This document shows positions 25,846-36,470 of a DNA stretch of 64,000 bases, one piece after another. The stretch's first letter is position 1. The number at the start of each line of letters is the position of its first letter. The DNA lies in NCBI GenBank assembly GCA_950295325.1, contig OX485808.1, forward strand, positions 24,510,527-24,574,526, given 5' to 3'. This DNA is from Polytrichum commune. Taxonomy: Eukaryota; Streptophyta; Polytrichopsida; Polytrichales; Polytrichaceae. The position numbers and the translations under genes are program-made. The notes under the pieces are model-generated. The model did not search any database. It was not told the origin of the DNA and saw only the letters and a list, made by a program, of their open reading frames with translations.

Positions 25846-26630
25846 CAGCTTGTTTGGAACTTAATTAGTAGGCCTTTAATAAATCTCAACACTTGGAACC
25901 ACATTCTAAAAATAAAATATCTAGCTATAGAATAGTTAGTTCATTGCGGTTTCACCTTCTGTCCGCATGGATGACTTTCCCTAAGTTAGAAGACACCGTC
26001 CAGCTCTTGCCGTCACGGCCCCAGCATGAGACCTAAAGCGAACCCCGAAATGGATGAACGTCGACATGGCATTGGATGAATGGTGATGGATGCGATTCTG
26101 GATGAGGGATGGATAGGCCAATCCATTTCTCTCATTCTGTGGCTCCCAGAGGCCAGCCCCTTAAACCCAAAACCCTGGACCTGCGCTGCGCTACGCTGTG
26201 CTCCTCCCTACCCCTCATAACCCCATCACTCTCTTTCTTTATCCTCTCTTTGTGGCTCCACCTCGGTGCTGCATTCGGCTCAGACAAGCCGATACCCGCT
26301 CCGAGGACAAGACCTCTCAGTGTCAGTACATAGTAGCTTCTCGTCTTGTATGGGGTTAGAAGTTTTTTGTGGCAAGCAAGCTGTGGACAGAGAGAGGGGT
26401 TTTGGCAGAGTTGAATGTGAATTTTGGCTTTCTGAGAGTGAGAAAATTGGGTGCGGGGGGCGAGTGTTGGAATCAACATTTTGAGTTTAGAGGTGGAGGG
26501 TGAAGAATTTTCTTGGGTGAGGAGTTTTAGTGGCAATAAAAAGAAAAATCAAAACGTAGGTAAGCTGTGCAGAGGGGGAGTTGTGTGGTGAATTTTGGTT
26601 TTGCGGGATTCAGTAATTTCGGGTGCAGCG
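25846..26630 (+). promoter_or_regulatory. Upstream region and 5' UTR of the RH3 helicase gene
   Basis: Contains the presumed promoter and 5' UTR. Base composition rises from AT-rich to mixed towards the start codon. I cannot place a TATA box or transcription start with confidence. Frames through 26100-26540 on both strands have no domain and are not called genes. Confidence 0.4.
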
Positions 26631-29600
26631 ATGGCGGCTGCGATGATGGTGGGCGCTTCGTCCTCTTCCCTGTGCAGAGGCGCAGCAGTGAAGGAGGCGT
26701 TGCCTTTGCCATCCCTCTTTGTAGGGGAGAAAGTGCGAGTGACGCTTGCGTCATGTGCGGGTAAGGGCGTCCAAGTGATGGTCGCAGCGCAGAAGAGAGA
26801 TGGCAGCGGAGGCGGCAGTGGAGGGTTTTCGAAGCCGTGGGACGTGCAGAGGTCGTTGTCGGCGTCGACGGAGTACGCGCCGAATGCGATTCTCGGATAC
26901 CCCGACGAGCTTCTAACGGAAGTTGAGGATTACGAGGACGACGATGAGGACTTCGACGCGGACGAGGTCATTCGCGTGGACAATGAGTCTGTGGACGACG
27001 AAGACGAGCTCGCCGTTGCAAACCTCGGTATTCCGGACGCTGTCGTGGAGGCCCTCGCTAACAGGGGTATCTCGCAGCTGTTCCCCATTCAGGTAAATTA
27101 TTTTCCAGACGCAATGTTATGATGTTTTCCCTATTCTGTGATGAAGAGTTTGGGGTAGAGACAGAATGGCTGCCATTCTTTCTTATGAAGCTTCCGAGTA
27201 CTGCATTGTGGGGTCTTGTTTGAATTGCAAGAGTTATACATTCAGAAGGTTTGTACCTTTTCAGTATCTATTGTGCAAATGCGTCAGTTTTAAGATAACC
27301 GAAGACAATTTGGTTGAGTTGTTCCATGTCTTCTTGACTTAACCTCAAGAATTACGGTAGAGACAGAATGACTCCTGCCAGATTTTCTAGAGTTGCAAGT
27401 ACTGCATTGTGGGGTCTTGTCTGAATTGCAAGAGATATCCTGTCGGAATGTTTTTTCCTCCCTTTTCAGTGTATTATGCATAGGCCTCAGCTGTAAGACA
27501 GTCGAAGACAATTGGCTTGAGTTGAATTCCGGTAGAGACAGAATGGCAACTGCGATTCTCTCTCGAAACTTCACGAACTTTTTGAAAGTTTTGTCAGAAT
27601 TGTCAAGAGTTATCCCGGCGGAACTATTTGGGACTTTCTAGTCCCCAATATGCAAATTTGTCAGTTGTAAGATAATTGAAGACAAGTTGGTCGAGTCGTC
27701 ATCTACCGTAAACCTCAAAATGCTTGTATACATTGGATAATTGAGACAATGTACTTGTGTTGTTGAATGTTAAACTCAAGAAAGCATGCGTACATTGTGA
27801 ATTTAGTGAAAGGATTGGGCATTATATCTCTTTGGTGGAAATTTAAAATTGGAGAGGCGAGTAGTTGGGTTTGCTCAACTCCTTTTGAGGGGCTTACATC
27901 AGTTAACTTTCTACCCTCTTTTGAATATTTCTGTGTTGCAAGTGTTCGCGAAGGGATTTGTATTGCGTTGTTATTATAATTCATGCAGTCATGAGTGCCG
28001 CTGTGACTACTGAGATACAATTGAATGGTAGTACCAGACCGAACAGCTTATTTGAAGTTCACCCAGCTTTTAGGGTGGTTTAGCCGTGATCAAGAATCAC
28101 TGTGTAGACAGATTCGGAGTTGCTGGATGCCATTCTTTCTTGAGACTCAAGTACTGCGTTGGTTGGTCTTGTGCCATAAAGTGTCGCTGTACTACACTTT
28201 ATGGTACTGCCAGACCAATCAGTATAAGTGAAACTCATTTAGCTATTATGGTATAGTTTTACTCCACAATACTTGGGTTGTTGCTGACCTTGCTTCCGTT
28301 TCAGGATTGAATTTAAGCCACTGTATTGAATACAAATGAGCAGGCAGATTCTCATTTCTCTACCAGAGAACGCTCATGGATGATTTGTGTGTGCTGGTTT
28401 CTGAGATTATCCTTATCTTGATGTGATCAGAGAGCCGTTCTTGATCCTGCTATGCAAGGTCGTGATATGATTGCGCGGGCAAGGACTGGCACAGGGAAGA
28501 CACTTGCGTTTGGCATTCCCATTATTCACAACATCCTGAAGCAGAATGAAAAAGATCGTACTGCCAGGTTTGCTCCTCTTGACCGAATTTAGACCTCATT
28601 ATGTCTTCAGATGCAAACCTAACTGTAGTCTGCCAAGTTAGCTACGTATAGTGTGAATTTATATTCATTGGCACCCATTATATTCATGGCGAAATACTAT
28701 GGAGCTACTATTGAATTTCTGGGTTTTAAAACTACACTTAGTACATTGTGTGTACAAGTCTGATGTTTTTTCGATGTAATGTAAACTGCCAGACGGGCTG
28801 GACGGTCACCACGGGCACTTGTGCTGGCACCCACCCGAGAGCTTGCCAAGCAAGTGGAGCGAGAATTTATGGAGTCGGCTCCCATGCTTTCTACAGTCTG
28901 TGTGTATGGTGGAGTGTCGATTACTACACAACAGCGGCAGTTACAGAGAGGTGTAGACATTGCCGTTGGCACACCTGGACGCATTATTGACTTGATTGAT
29001 CGCCGATCATTGAACCTGGAGAATATAAGTTATTTGGTGCTTGACGAAGCGGATCAGATGCTTGCTGTGGGATTTGAGGAGGATGTGGAACGCATTTTGG
29101 AGCAGATGCCTAAGCAGCGACAGAGCATGCTCTTCTCAGCCACAATGCCATCGTGGGTGAAGAAGCTGTCAAGAAAGTACTTGAATAATCCTCTAACCAT
29201 TGACCTGGTATGTACTCTTCCCTTGATTTTTCTTCTCCTCTGACAATAGTAGAAGGGAGAAAGAGGGTTGTTGTTTTTTCTACCTATTTTTTGTAGTCAC
29301 CTATCTTAGAGAACTTTACACTAGAGCTCGAGGGATGCCGATCTGTGAAATTCCTCATTGGTGGAAAATGCTGAGACCTCACTTCACTGTACATTAGAGC
29401 CTGAGGGCCGAAGGGACTAAAGAAGTGTGAATTGATGGAAATGCCTACATGGATTCGTACATGTCATGCAATGGATAATGTTTTATGGTCTGTTGGATTT
29501 TGTTTCAAGCCCACCTCAAAGAGGTGGGTCTTACTCAAAACTGGGAGACCATGCCACTTCAGGATATCACAACTCTTGATTAATTATTACACTGTGTAGA

Positions 29601-32600
29601 TAGGCCGACATGAGTAGGATGGTAATGCTGTAAGATTTGGTTGAGAACCCGCTCTCGTATGTCTTTACATCACAATTTCAAGCCCATGGCCAGACTGGAA
29701 CAGACTCTGGATCAATTTCAAGGCATGCAATTTTATTGTCATGGCTCTTCGCCATAGTGTAAAGCGGTCTTATATTTGTTTGAAGACCGGTTAATGTCTT
29801 CCTCATCAACCTTTGTGACAAATCAGACTTTTGTGGAGTTTATGTCAGGTGGGAGATTCAGATGAGAAGCTTGCTGAAGGCATCAAGATGTTGGCTGTGT
29901 CAATGGCGCCATCTGCCAAGAGGACCATTCTTGGTGACCTTATTGCGGTAAGCTACCAGGATTTTCTCTACCTTTCCCCTAAAAATTTATGATTTGTTCT
30001 TTCTTTTCAAAGCCTAGAGGTCCAACCAACCAGGGGCAGAAGTTATGGTCAAAGTCATTGTTTGGAGGTAGCTTGTTATCTATTTGATTACCGAAATCCA
30101 TTCTTGACCCATTTAGGTGGAATGTTGTAAGGAAATTACGTTTGTGATGACGTCGGAGATAGCTATTTTGCGATCTGTTAGTAAACTATGCTCTATTGAG
30201 GTGCTGGCAGGTTTATGCCGGAGAAGGGAAAACAATAGTCTTCACTCAAACGAAACGGGATGCAGATGATGTGGCTTTGGCTCTTGGCCGAACTGTTGGA
30301 TGTGAAGCTCTTCATGGTGATATTACACAAAACCAGAGGGAGAAGACACTTGCTGCTTTCCGGGAAGGGCGATTCTCTGTGTTGGTGGCAACAGACGTGG
30401 CTGCCCGGGGTCTTGACATCCCAAACGTTGACTTGGTAAGTGTTTGCTTTCAAGTTCGAATCGCTTGATTGTTGAAAGAAATGTGGTTGGGTGTGTTGAT
30501 CAAAGCACAGACAGGTCAAATGAAGCACTTTTCTAAGTCCTAAACCCTAAACCCTAACAATCTCAAGTTTTACTATGGGTTTTGCAGGTGATTCATTACG
30601 AAGTTCCTAATGACCCAGAGACATTTGTGCACCGCTCAGGCCGGACAGGTCGAGCAGGGAAGGACGGGACAGCGATTTTGATGTACTCCGACAAACAGAT
30701 ACGCACAATGAGGAACATTGAAAATGATGTTGGCTGCAAATTCGAGCGAATTGGAGCCCCACATATGGATGACGTGTTGCAAGCTAGTAGTCAAGCAGCT
30801 ACAGCAGTTATCAGAAGGGTGGACCCTGAGGTGGCAAAAATCTTTTTGCCGACAGCAGAGGCTCTGTTAGCAAAGCAGGGTATCAGTGCTCTTGCTGCTG
30901 CCCTTGCTCATTTAAGTGGATTTAGCCAGCTTCCAGCACCTCGGTCTCTCATCACACATGAAGAGGTACTATTATTGTATCCTCCAGTATTACATTGTTG
31001 GTCTGTAAGCTGAAGAAATGCCTCTTTATGCTCAAGTGATACCTTGGAGTATTTCTTGCTGAGATAACAGTGTTGTAAGGTATGTGGGACATAAAATGGA
31101 CACTTCTATTAGGATGAGATAATTTCAGATCTAAGTTGAGTCCATAGTCATTCTTCTCATAAATGAAGGAGCTCATATGAATATCTTCATCTATATGAAA
31201 GTGAAGACTCAAGTTTCCACTCAAATATAGGTGTTCGATTAAGATGAGTAACAGAATTAGGCCTGCTTACCTTAGTTTTGACTCAGAGACAGTCATCATT
31301 GATGAGATCAAAATACTCTTATCCAGTATCCCCCGGCAAACCCCCCCCCCCCCCCCTTCCTAGAACATACTCATTGAGCTTCGGAAGTGTATGCAAAGGA
31401 GATATTAACTGTAACTCAGATGCATCACTTTTGCTCATTAATAACGCACTTTTATTTCACTTTTGCAGGGCTGGGTAACTCTACGACTTATTCACACCGA
31501 GCCTATGTCACGTCCAGTTTCGCCACGCATGGTAATGGGTGTGTTGTCAGATATCTGGCAGACAGCAGCTGATAAAGTAGGAAAGATTCGCGTCATTGAT
31601 GACCCCAAGATACAAGGTGCTTGTTTCGACCTGCCCGAAGATGTGGCGAAGGAGCTACTTACAAAGCCATTGGATTCAGAGAATATCATTGAGGCCATCA
31701 AGCAGGTACATTATTCTGCAAAATTGAACAGTTTTTGTATGGGGCACAGGAACTTCCGCCAAACGTTTTGTGGTGGAAGAATGTCATTGACATCTTTTAC
31801 ATAGAATTCTCCCATGTAATAGTAGTTAAGAATTGTGACCATACCCCGATAAAAATTCACTGAAATCCCTCTAGTGGAAGTATCTTGTGTGTTTGGTCGA
31901 TTTTCTGCATTCTCTAGTAGTTGAAATCATGAAGCTATTTCACAGTATGGGAGTGATGCTGCAATAGTAGAGGCACTACACTAAATATGATATTAGAGTC
32001 ACTAGGGTAACTTTTCAGATGACACTTCTTTTGAATGAGTGAACAAATACTGTCATGCATGAGTTCATCTATTGGCCAAAAGCCTACCTCCTCTTGTCAG
32101 CAACTTGTGATGAAATATTGTTATGGATGATTGAAATTTGGATGAAAAATCACTTGGCAAGCAATTGTAATTGCAACACTGTAAATCTATTATCCCCCAA
32201 ATTTTTTACAAGGATTGACAAATAATGTTGGGTTAGCATTTAGTGTTGTTGACACTATATTGCGGTTTACAATTAGTATTGAGCAAGACAACTAGAATCG
32301 GTGACACTAAATATCATGTTTAGTGTAGCTACTGTAGCTGCTGGCACCACATAATTAGAGTAAAGTTACATATTACATATGTTCTATGGCAAGTTGGATG
32401 ACCCGTGATGATGAAGATTGTCACAATGAAGCTCACAATGGCGAGGAAGATACATCAAGGTAGGGGAGTGACGATTGCAGTAGTGGAGGGCACCGGCTTC
32501 TGAAACTGGCACCACAAAATTAGAGTAAATTTTTATTTCATGAAAGTATGTTTTATGAGTACTGATAAGTTGAGAGTTTGTTTAACAGCTCCCAAGGTTA

Positions 32601-33368
32601 ACAGAAGATGATATGGGTAAGGGACGAGGTGGTGACATGTATGGCCGCTTTTCTTCAAGAGGAGGCGGTGACATGTACGGCCGCTTTTCTTCAAGAGGAG
32701 GTGGAAGAGGAGGCTCAAGTGGTGGCCGCAGCCGGGAACCTTTCCGGGGAGGAGACCGAAGTGGCAGCAGCGAGTATGGTCGTGGCAGCAGCGAGTATGG
32801 TCGTGGCAGCAGCGAATATGGTCGTGGCAGCAGCGAGTATGGTCGTGACAGACCTAGGAGGAGCTCTTTCGGAGAAGATAGATTCTCCTCCAGTCGCAGT
32901 GATAGGTAAGGGTTCTATTCCTCCGTACTTGTAATAGCCCACTCTTTACCACAAATTACATCGGTACATCAAAGCCTAGCCTAGGGTATAACACAAACCT
33001 GGTGGACCATGAAACATTATCCATGACATGCCATGTAGTACTCCAAGTAGGTTTTTGATTCATTCACTTCCTTGGTCCCTGAGGCCGTCAAGCTCTAGCA
33101 TAAAATGAAGTGGGAAAGTCTTGGCATTTTCTACCAAGAGAGATTTTAGCTTTCAATGGCCACGGGTCCTGAAGCTCTTAGAATGAAGTGCCCTTTATTC
33201 TAACTCTTTACTGGTTCTGAAGAATATCTGTACAAACTGCTGTTCAGTTTTTGTGTAATTAATTGTTGTTTTCCTGACACATCCAGGCCAAGGTCAGCGT
33301 TCTCTGGAGTCTGCTTTGTATGCAATCAGCCTGGACACCGGGCTGCTGACTGCCCAAGTCAACATTAG
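26631..33368 (+). CDS. RH3: Chloroplast DEAD-box RNA helicase RH3
   Basis: ATP-dependent RNA helicase of the RH3/Gu type, which in plants acts in the chloroplast on group II intron splicing and 50S ribosome assembly. Nine exons: 26631-27092, 28431-28567, 28793-29207, 29849-29947, 30211-30435, 30588-30965, 31469-31705, 32589-32905, 33287-33368, in phase to 783 residues. The ATG sits in GCAGCGATGG. Residues about 1-60 look like a transit peptide (Ser/Ala-rich, few acids), followed by an acidic linker. Helicase motifs: Q motif to FPIQ (151-154), ARTGTGKT (171-178), PTREL (213-217), GTPGR, DEAD (284-287), SAT (315-317), [11 protein letters not shown] and HRSGRTGR (461-468). The GUCT RNA-binding domain starts at GWVTL (about 573). 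The tail is Arg/Gly-rich with repeats, then a CCHC zinc knuckle (C766, C769, H774, C779) four residues from the end. Length, domain order and the knuckle all fit RH3. Confidence 0.95.
27155..27720. repeat. Tandem repeats of about 175-200 bp in RH3 intron 1
   Basis: Three diverged units begin with GGTAGAGACAGAATG (about 27155, 27356 and 27531). Each continues through a TGCATTGTGGGGTCTTGT or related block, an AAGAGTTAT block and GAAGACAA-TTGG-TGAGT. A partial fourth copy lies near 28100-28175 (GCCATTCTTTCTTGAGAC, then TACTGCGTTGG). All are within the 1,338-bp first intron. Confidence 0.8.
30539..30558. repeat. Short interstitial plant telomere-type motif
   Basis: CCTAAACCCTAAACCCTAAC, about two and a half copies of the CCCTAAA plant telomere unit, in RH3 intron 5 about 30 bp before exon 6. 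Telo-box motifs are common near plant housekeeping genes; here it is intronic. Confidence 0.85.
31229..31273. repeat. Dispersed repeat, copy 2
   Basis: Matches 25801-25845 through AAGATGAGTAAC-GAATTA and CTTACCTT with few substitutions. It lies in RH3 intron 6, followed 67 bp later by a 16-C run (31341-31356). Confidence 0.65.
31976..32328. mobile_element. Possible MITE in RH3 intron 7
   Basis: Two 19-bp arms face each other: CTACACTAAATATGATATT at 31976-31994 and its inverse complement with one mismatch at 32310-32328. They bound about 353 bp of AT-rich DNA with no coding frame. I could not find a convincing target-site duplication, so the exact boundaries and family are open. A separate 25-bp direct repeat (CTGGCACCACA-AATTAGAG) occurs at 32341-32365 and 32506-32530. 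Confidence 0.5.
32628..32846 (+). repeat. Coding minisatellites in the RH3 Arg/Gly tail
   Basis: Two in-frame tandem repeats in exon 8. First, a 36-bp unit encoding [12 protein letters not shown] occurs twice (about 32628-32699). Second, a 21-bp unit encoding GSSEYGR occurs four times (32763-32846) and is almost identical in DNA, with one silent GAG/GAA change. Both extend the RNA-binding tail without breaking the frame. Confidence 0.95.
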
Positions 33369-35825
33369 CAAGAGGAGTAGGTTTGTTATAGAAATCACAT
33401 GAGGCATAAATAGTCATGCTTCTATAGGCGGGAGACCCCAGAGTCATGAGTGAAGCTTTGCTTCTGAAGACCAGTTTATCAAATTAATATTCTCCCTAAA
33501 ACAGCTTTCCCAACATACATGGTTCACAATTACATTATGTTAGATGATGAAAAATCAAAGGTCTTTGAAAGAGGAATTTTTGATCTCCTCTGAAGCACTG
33601 CTGAGAGTGTAGGGCACTTTGAGAGCTATGAGGACAGGATTTCATGATTACTTAGTTTAGGCTGTTCTCTTATTGATTATGATCCTGGTTAGGTGTTCCT
33701 TCTTATGGAGATTGAGCCATATTTTTTGTGCAATCAAAGGGTTGCATATGTTCAAATTCCAGAACTACACAATGAGAATGGTGAACCTGATTCTTTCTGC
33801 ATCCTTGTGTCAGTCACTGTATTTCTCATTTTGGTGTGTTCAATATCTCCAGTTTTAAATGATGCCATCAAAGCTCCTCTGAAGTTTAATATCTCCAGTT
33901 TCAAATGGTGACTTCTGAATGTGGGCTTCAGAAGCACACATCAATTTGTCCATTTCTCTGAATTTGAGAAGTTTTCCATGAGCCAGTTCAAAGGTCACTC
34001 TTAACGTATGTGGGAGTTGTGTGGTCGTCCTTCTTAATGGGATGTCTATACTGGAGCAGTATACTGGAGTGGTATATATGGCAAGGCTTGTAGCTAGAAA
34101 TGGACACCAAAGTAACATGCACTGTGGCCCCTCTTGACCTGGTTTTAACTTCACAGGTTTAAACCTAATACTTAGACTTGCCTATATGGGCTCCACACCA
34201 GGTTCTCTTTCTTGGCCGGAGCCAAAGTGCCAATCCGAGATGGCGCCTTTAATACAACCGTTTTCAGTACAGTCTCCTACCCTACATGTAGCTAGGAATC
34301 TGCTACGGTATTAGGGTGTCTAAGTATGCAGGATTGGGGGCATATGATTGGCCACAACTGTTTTTTGTCATCTTTGTCATTGAAAACGATATTGTTGCAC
34401 AATCGGAAGCAGTGCATCGCCGTAAATGCCACAGTGCCTAACATCCTCATCAACCATAGGGACCTCAGCAAAAAAATGCCATAATAATCAAATGTGAGGA
34501 CTTTATGAGAAAATCATGAGCAAATGAGAAGGATCAACATTGCTGACACAAATGCTGTGAATTTGACAGAAGCCATAATAGTATAAGCATCGTGCATTTG
34601 TTCATGTGGACCCTGAGAATATAACCATGGGAATGCCCCAACTTAGTATGGATTTGGTTTGCACGAATATATTCCACAAATCACATGAAATTTTAATTCA
34701 GATTTCAAGAATCAAGTAATAAATTGATTGATAAAGTTGTAACAAACATCAAAATACTGGGCATGCAAATATGCCCTGAGGTAATGCGGGTTGGTTAGTC
34801 AAGGTATTTCATTAATTGGCATATGATGAGGAACATGATTGCAACAGTAGGTTCATAAAACAAAGAGAAACAAATGATGAGTATTTTAAATTGGAGATCC
34901 GTGGACTCAAGGATGGCCATTTTTCCCTCATTAACCACAACGTGTAGGAGACATACACTATGGAATTTCAGAAATCGTATCTCAAGCCGAGTGGAATGAC
35001 GAGCGTGTCTCTACACTTTAAACAGCCTCTGGGAGCACTTCAGAAAATAACTACAAAACATAGACTGAATTTGCTTACGGAAATGCATTGAGAGCTAGGG
35101 TTTAGGTACAACTGCTCTGTAGGTAAGAAAAACCGGCTTGAGAAACACAGGAACCAATCAGCCTTAATTCCAGAGGTGTGCTTTGTTTAGAAGTTTTGGC
35201 ATGAGGATCTTTCGTAGGTTTATTGTAACTCCTAACGTTAGGCCCTTCAATCAAACAGTCATTGCAGAAATTTTGAAGTGGAATTCTTATGATTAAATTG
35301 TGTTTTCCCTTAGGGCTGCATGCTTTTTCCTCAATGTTTTTTCAGCAGGAGATATGTCCGAAATTAGGTGTCCGGGCATTGGCCATGTATTTGGGAGGGA
35401 ATGCACAAGCAACTGCCGAGGTTAATGCAAGAGCGTTCTGGCTGATGGTCAATACATGTCTTGGGGGAGGATTTGAGATAGAGTATGATTTTTGAGCACT
35501 GCAAATATTTGTGCAGCTCAAGGCAGTTTGATTTTTGTTTTCCCCTAGTTGGATTGTAAGACCATGTTATTCAGCGTACGTACTCAACCCTGCCGATGTG
35601 GCTCCGGAAATACATAGTGGAGCTCACGGCAACATCACAAGTATTAGAGGACTACAGCATGACAAGTCCACACCCTAACGTGTTAATAGTTTAGTGGTTC
35701 TGGTTTGTAGTACCTTTGAGCCGAACCTAATTTTCATTTGAGTTTTGAAGACAAAATATTAGAGAAAATCCTCTTTTGGGACCAAACTCGTGGGCACCTT
35801 TTGAGTTCATTCCTCCCCTAATGCC
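33369..35825. other. RH3 3' flank and intergenic spacer
   Basis: Begins with the presumed RH3 3' UTR. The rest is AT-rich with no recognisable gene. A short duplicated phrase (ATCTCCAGTTT at 33845 and 33890) is the only local repeat noticed. Confidence 0.5.
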
Positions 35826-35828
35826 CAT

Positions 35829-36470
35829 ATGATGCGTGGCTGCCCAAAAGTTGTGCAAAATGTAGTCGCAGCTGGTGAAGCAATTTTACAAGAAGAAATA
35901 GAGTACTCTCGAGCACCCCATATTAGCACTAGATATTACAAATCATGTTCGCATAAAGGTTGCCACTATCGAATAAGGTTGGCCGATGAGTGGACCCATG
36001 TGACATTCAATTCAGGCATATCCAATGCAAGTTTCATAAATAATATTGCCAATGCTTGAGAGCAGGTTGAGGTACTATGGGATACTAGAAGAAATTATCG
36101 AATTAGAATATGATAGTGGAAATAAAATGGTTTGTTTAGAGGGGATTGGTTTAAAATGACGATTGGAGGTCACAAGCAAGTCACAAAAGAAGATGATGAG
36201 TGTGAATTCACAAAGGTGAGAAAACCCATCAAACATAACTTGGAGCCTTGGATGAACCTTGAGTTTGTGGGTCAAGTATTTTATCTCCAGGACCCAGAGG
36301 ATCCCACATGGAGTTGGGTGCTGAACGTGGAGGGATGGTGTAAATGCTCCTCCGGGGTTCGTGAATATGAGGAAGATGATGAACCAAAAATTGAACGACA
36401 TCTAAAGTCCCACAATGACTCTCACCCAACAATAAATGTTTGCATTCACATCCATGGAAGACATAGGTGA
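35829..36470 (+). pseudogene. CACTA (En/Spm) transposon remnant, DUF4216-like, frameshifted
   Basis: The plus strand reads HVTFNSGISNASF, then YYGILEEIIELEYDSGNKMV, then in the next frame LFRGDWFKM, EPWMNLEFVGQVFYLQDPED and SWVLNVEGW. This order (NSG..., YYG-L--IIELDY, K-VLF-CDW, QVFY--DP-D--W) is the pattern of the DUF4216 domain that sits near the C-terminus of plant CACTA transposon proteins. One frameshift falls near 36130 and stop codons lie around 36057, so it is not functional. No CACTA terminal repeats could be paired around it. Recognition is by pattern, not by search. Confidence 0.65.

Noticed and set aside
26109-26540. 134-codon minus-strand frame upstream of RH3
   Set aside because: Low-complexity Ser/Pro/Arg content, no family resemblance; it lies in the expected RH3 promoter and 5' UTR.
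30539-30558. Telomere-proximal location from CCCTAAA repeats
   Set aside because: Only about two and a half copies inside an intron; not evidence of a chromosome end.
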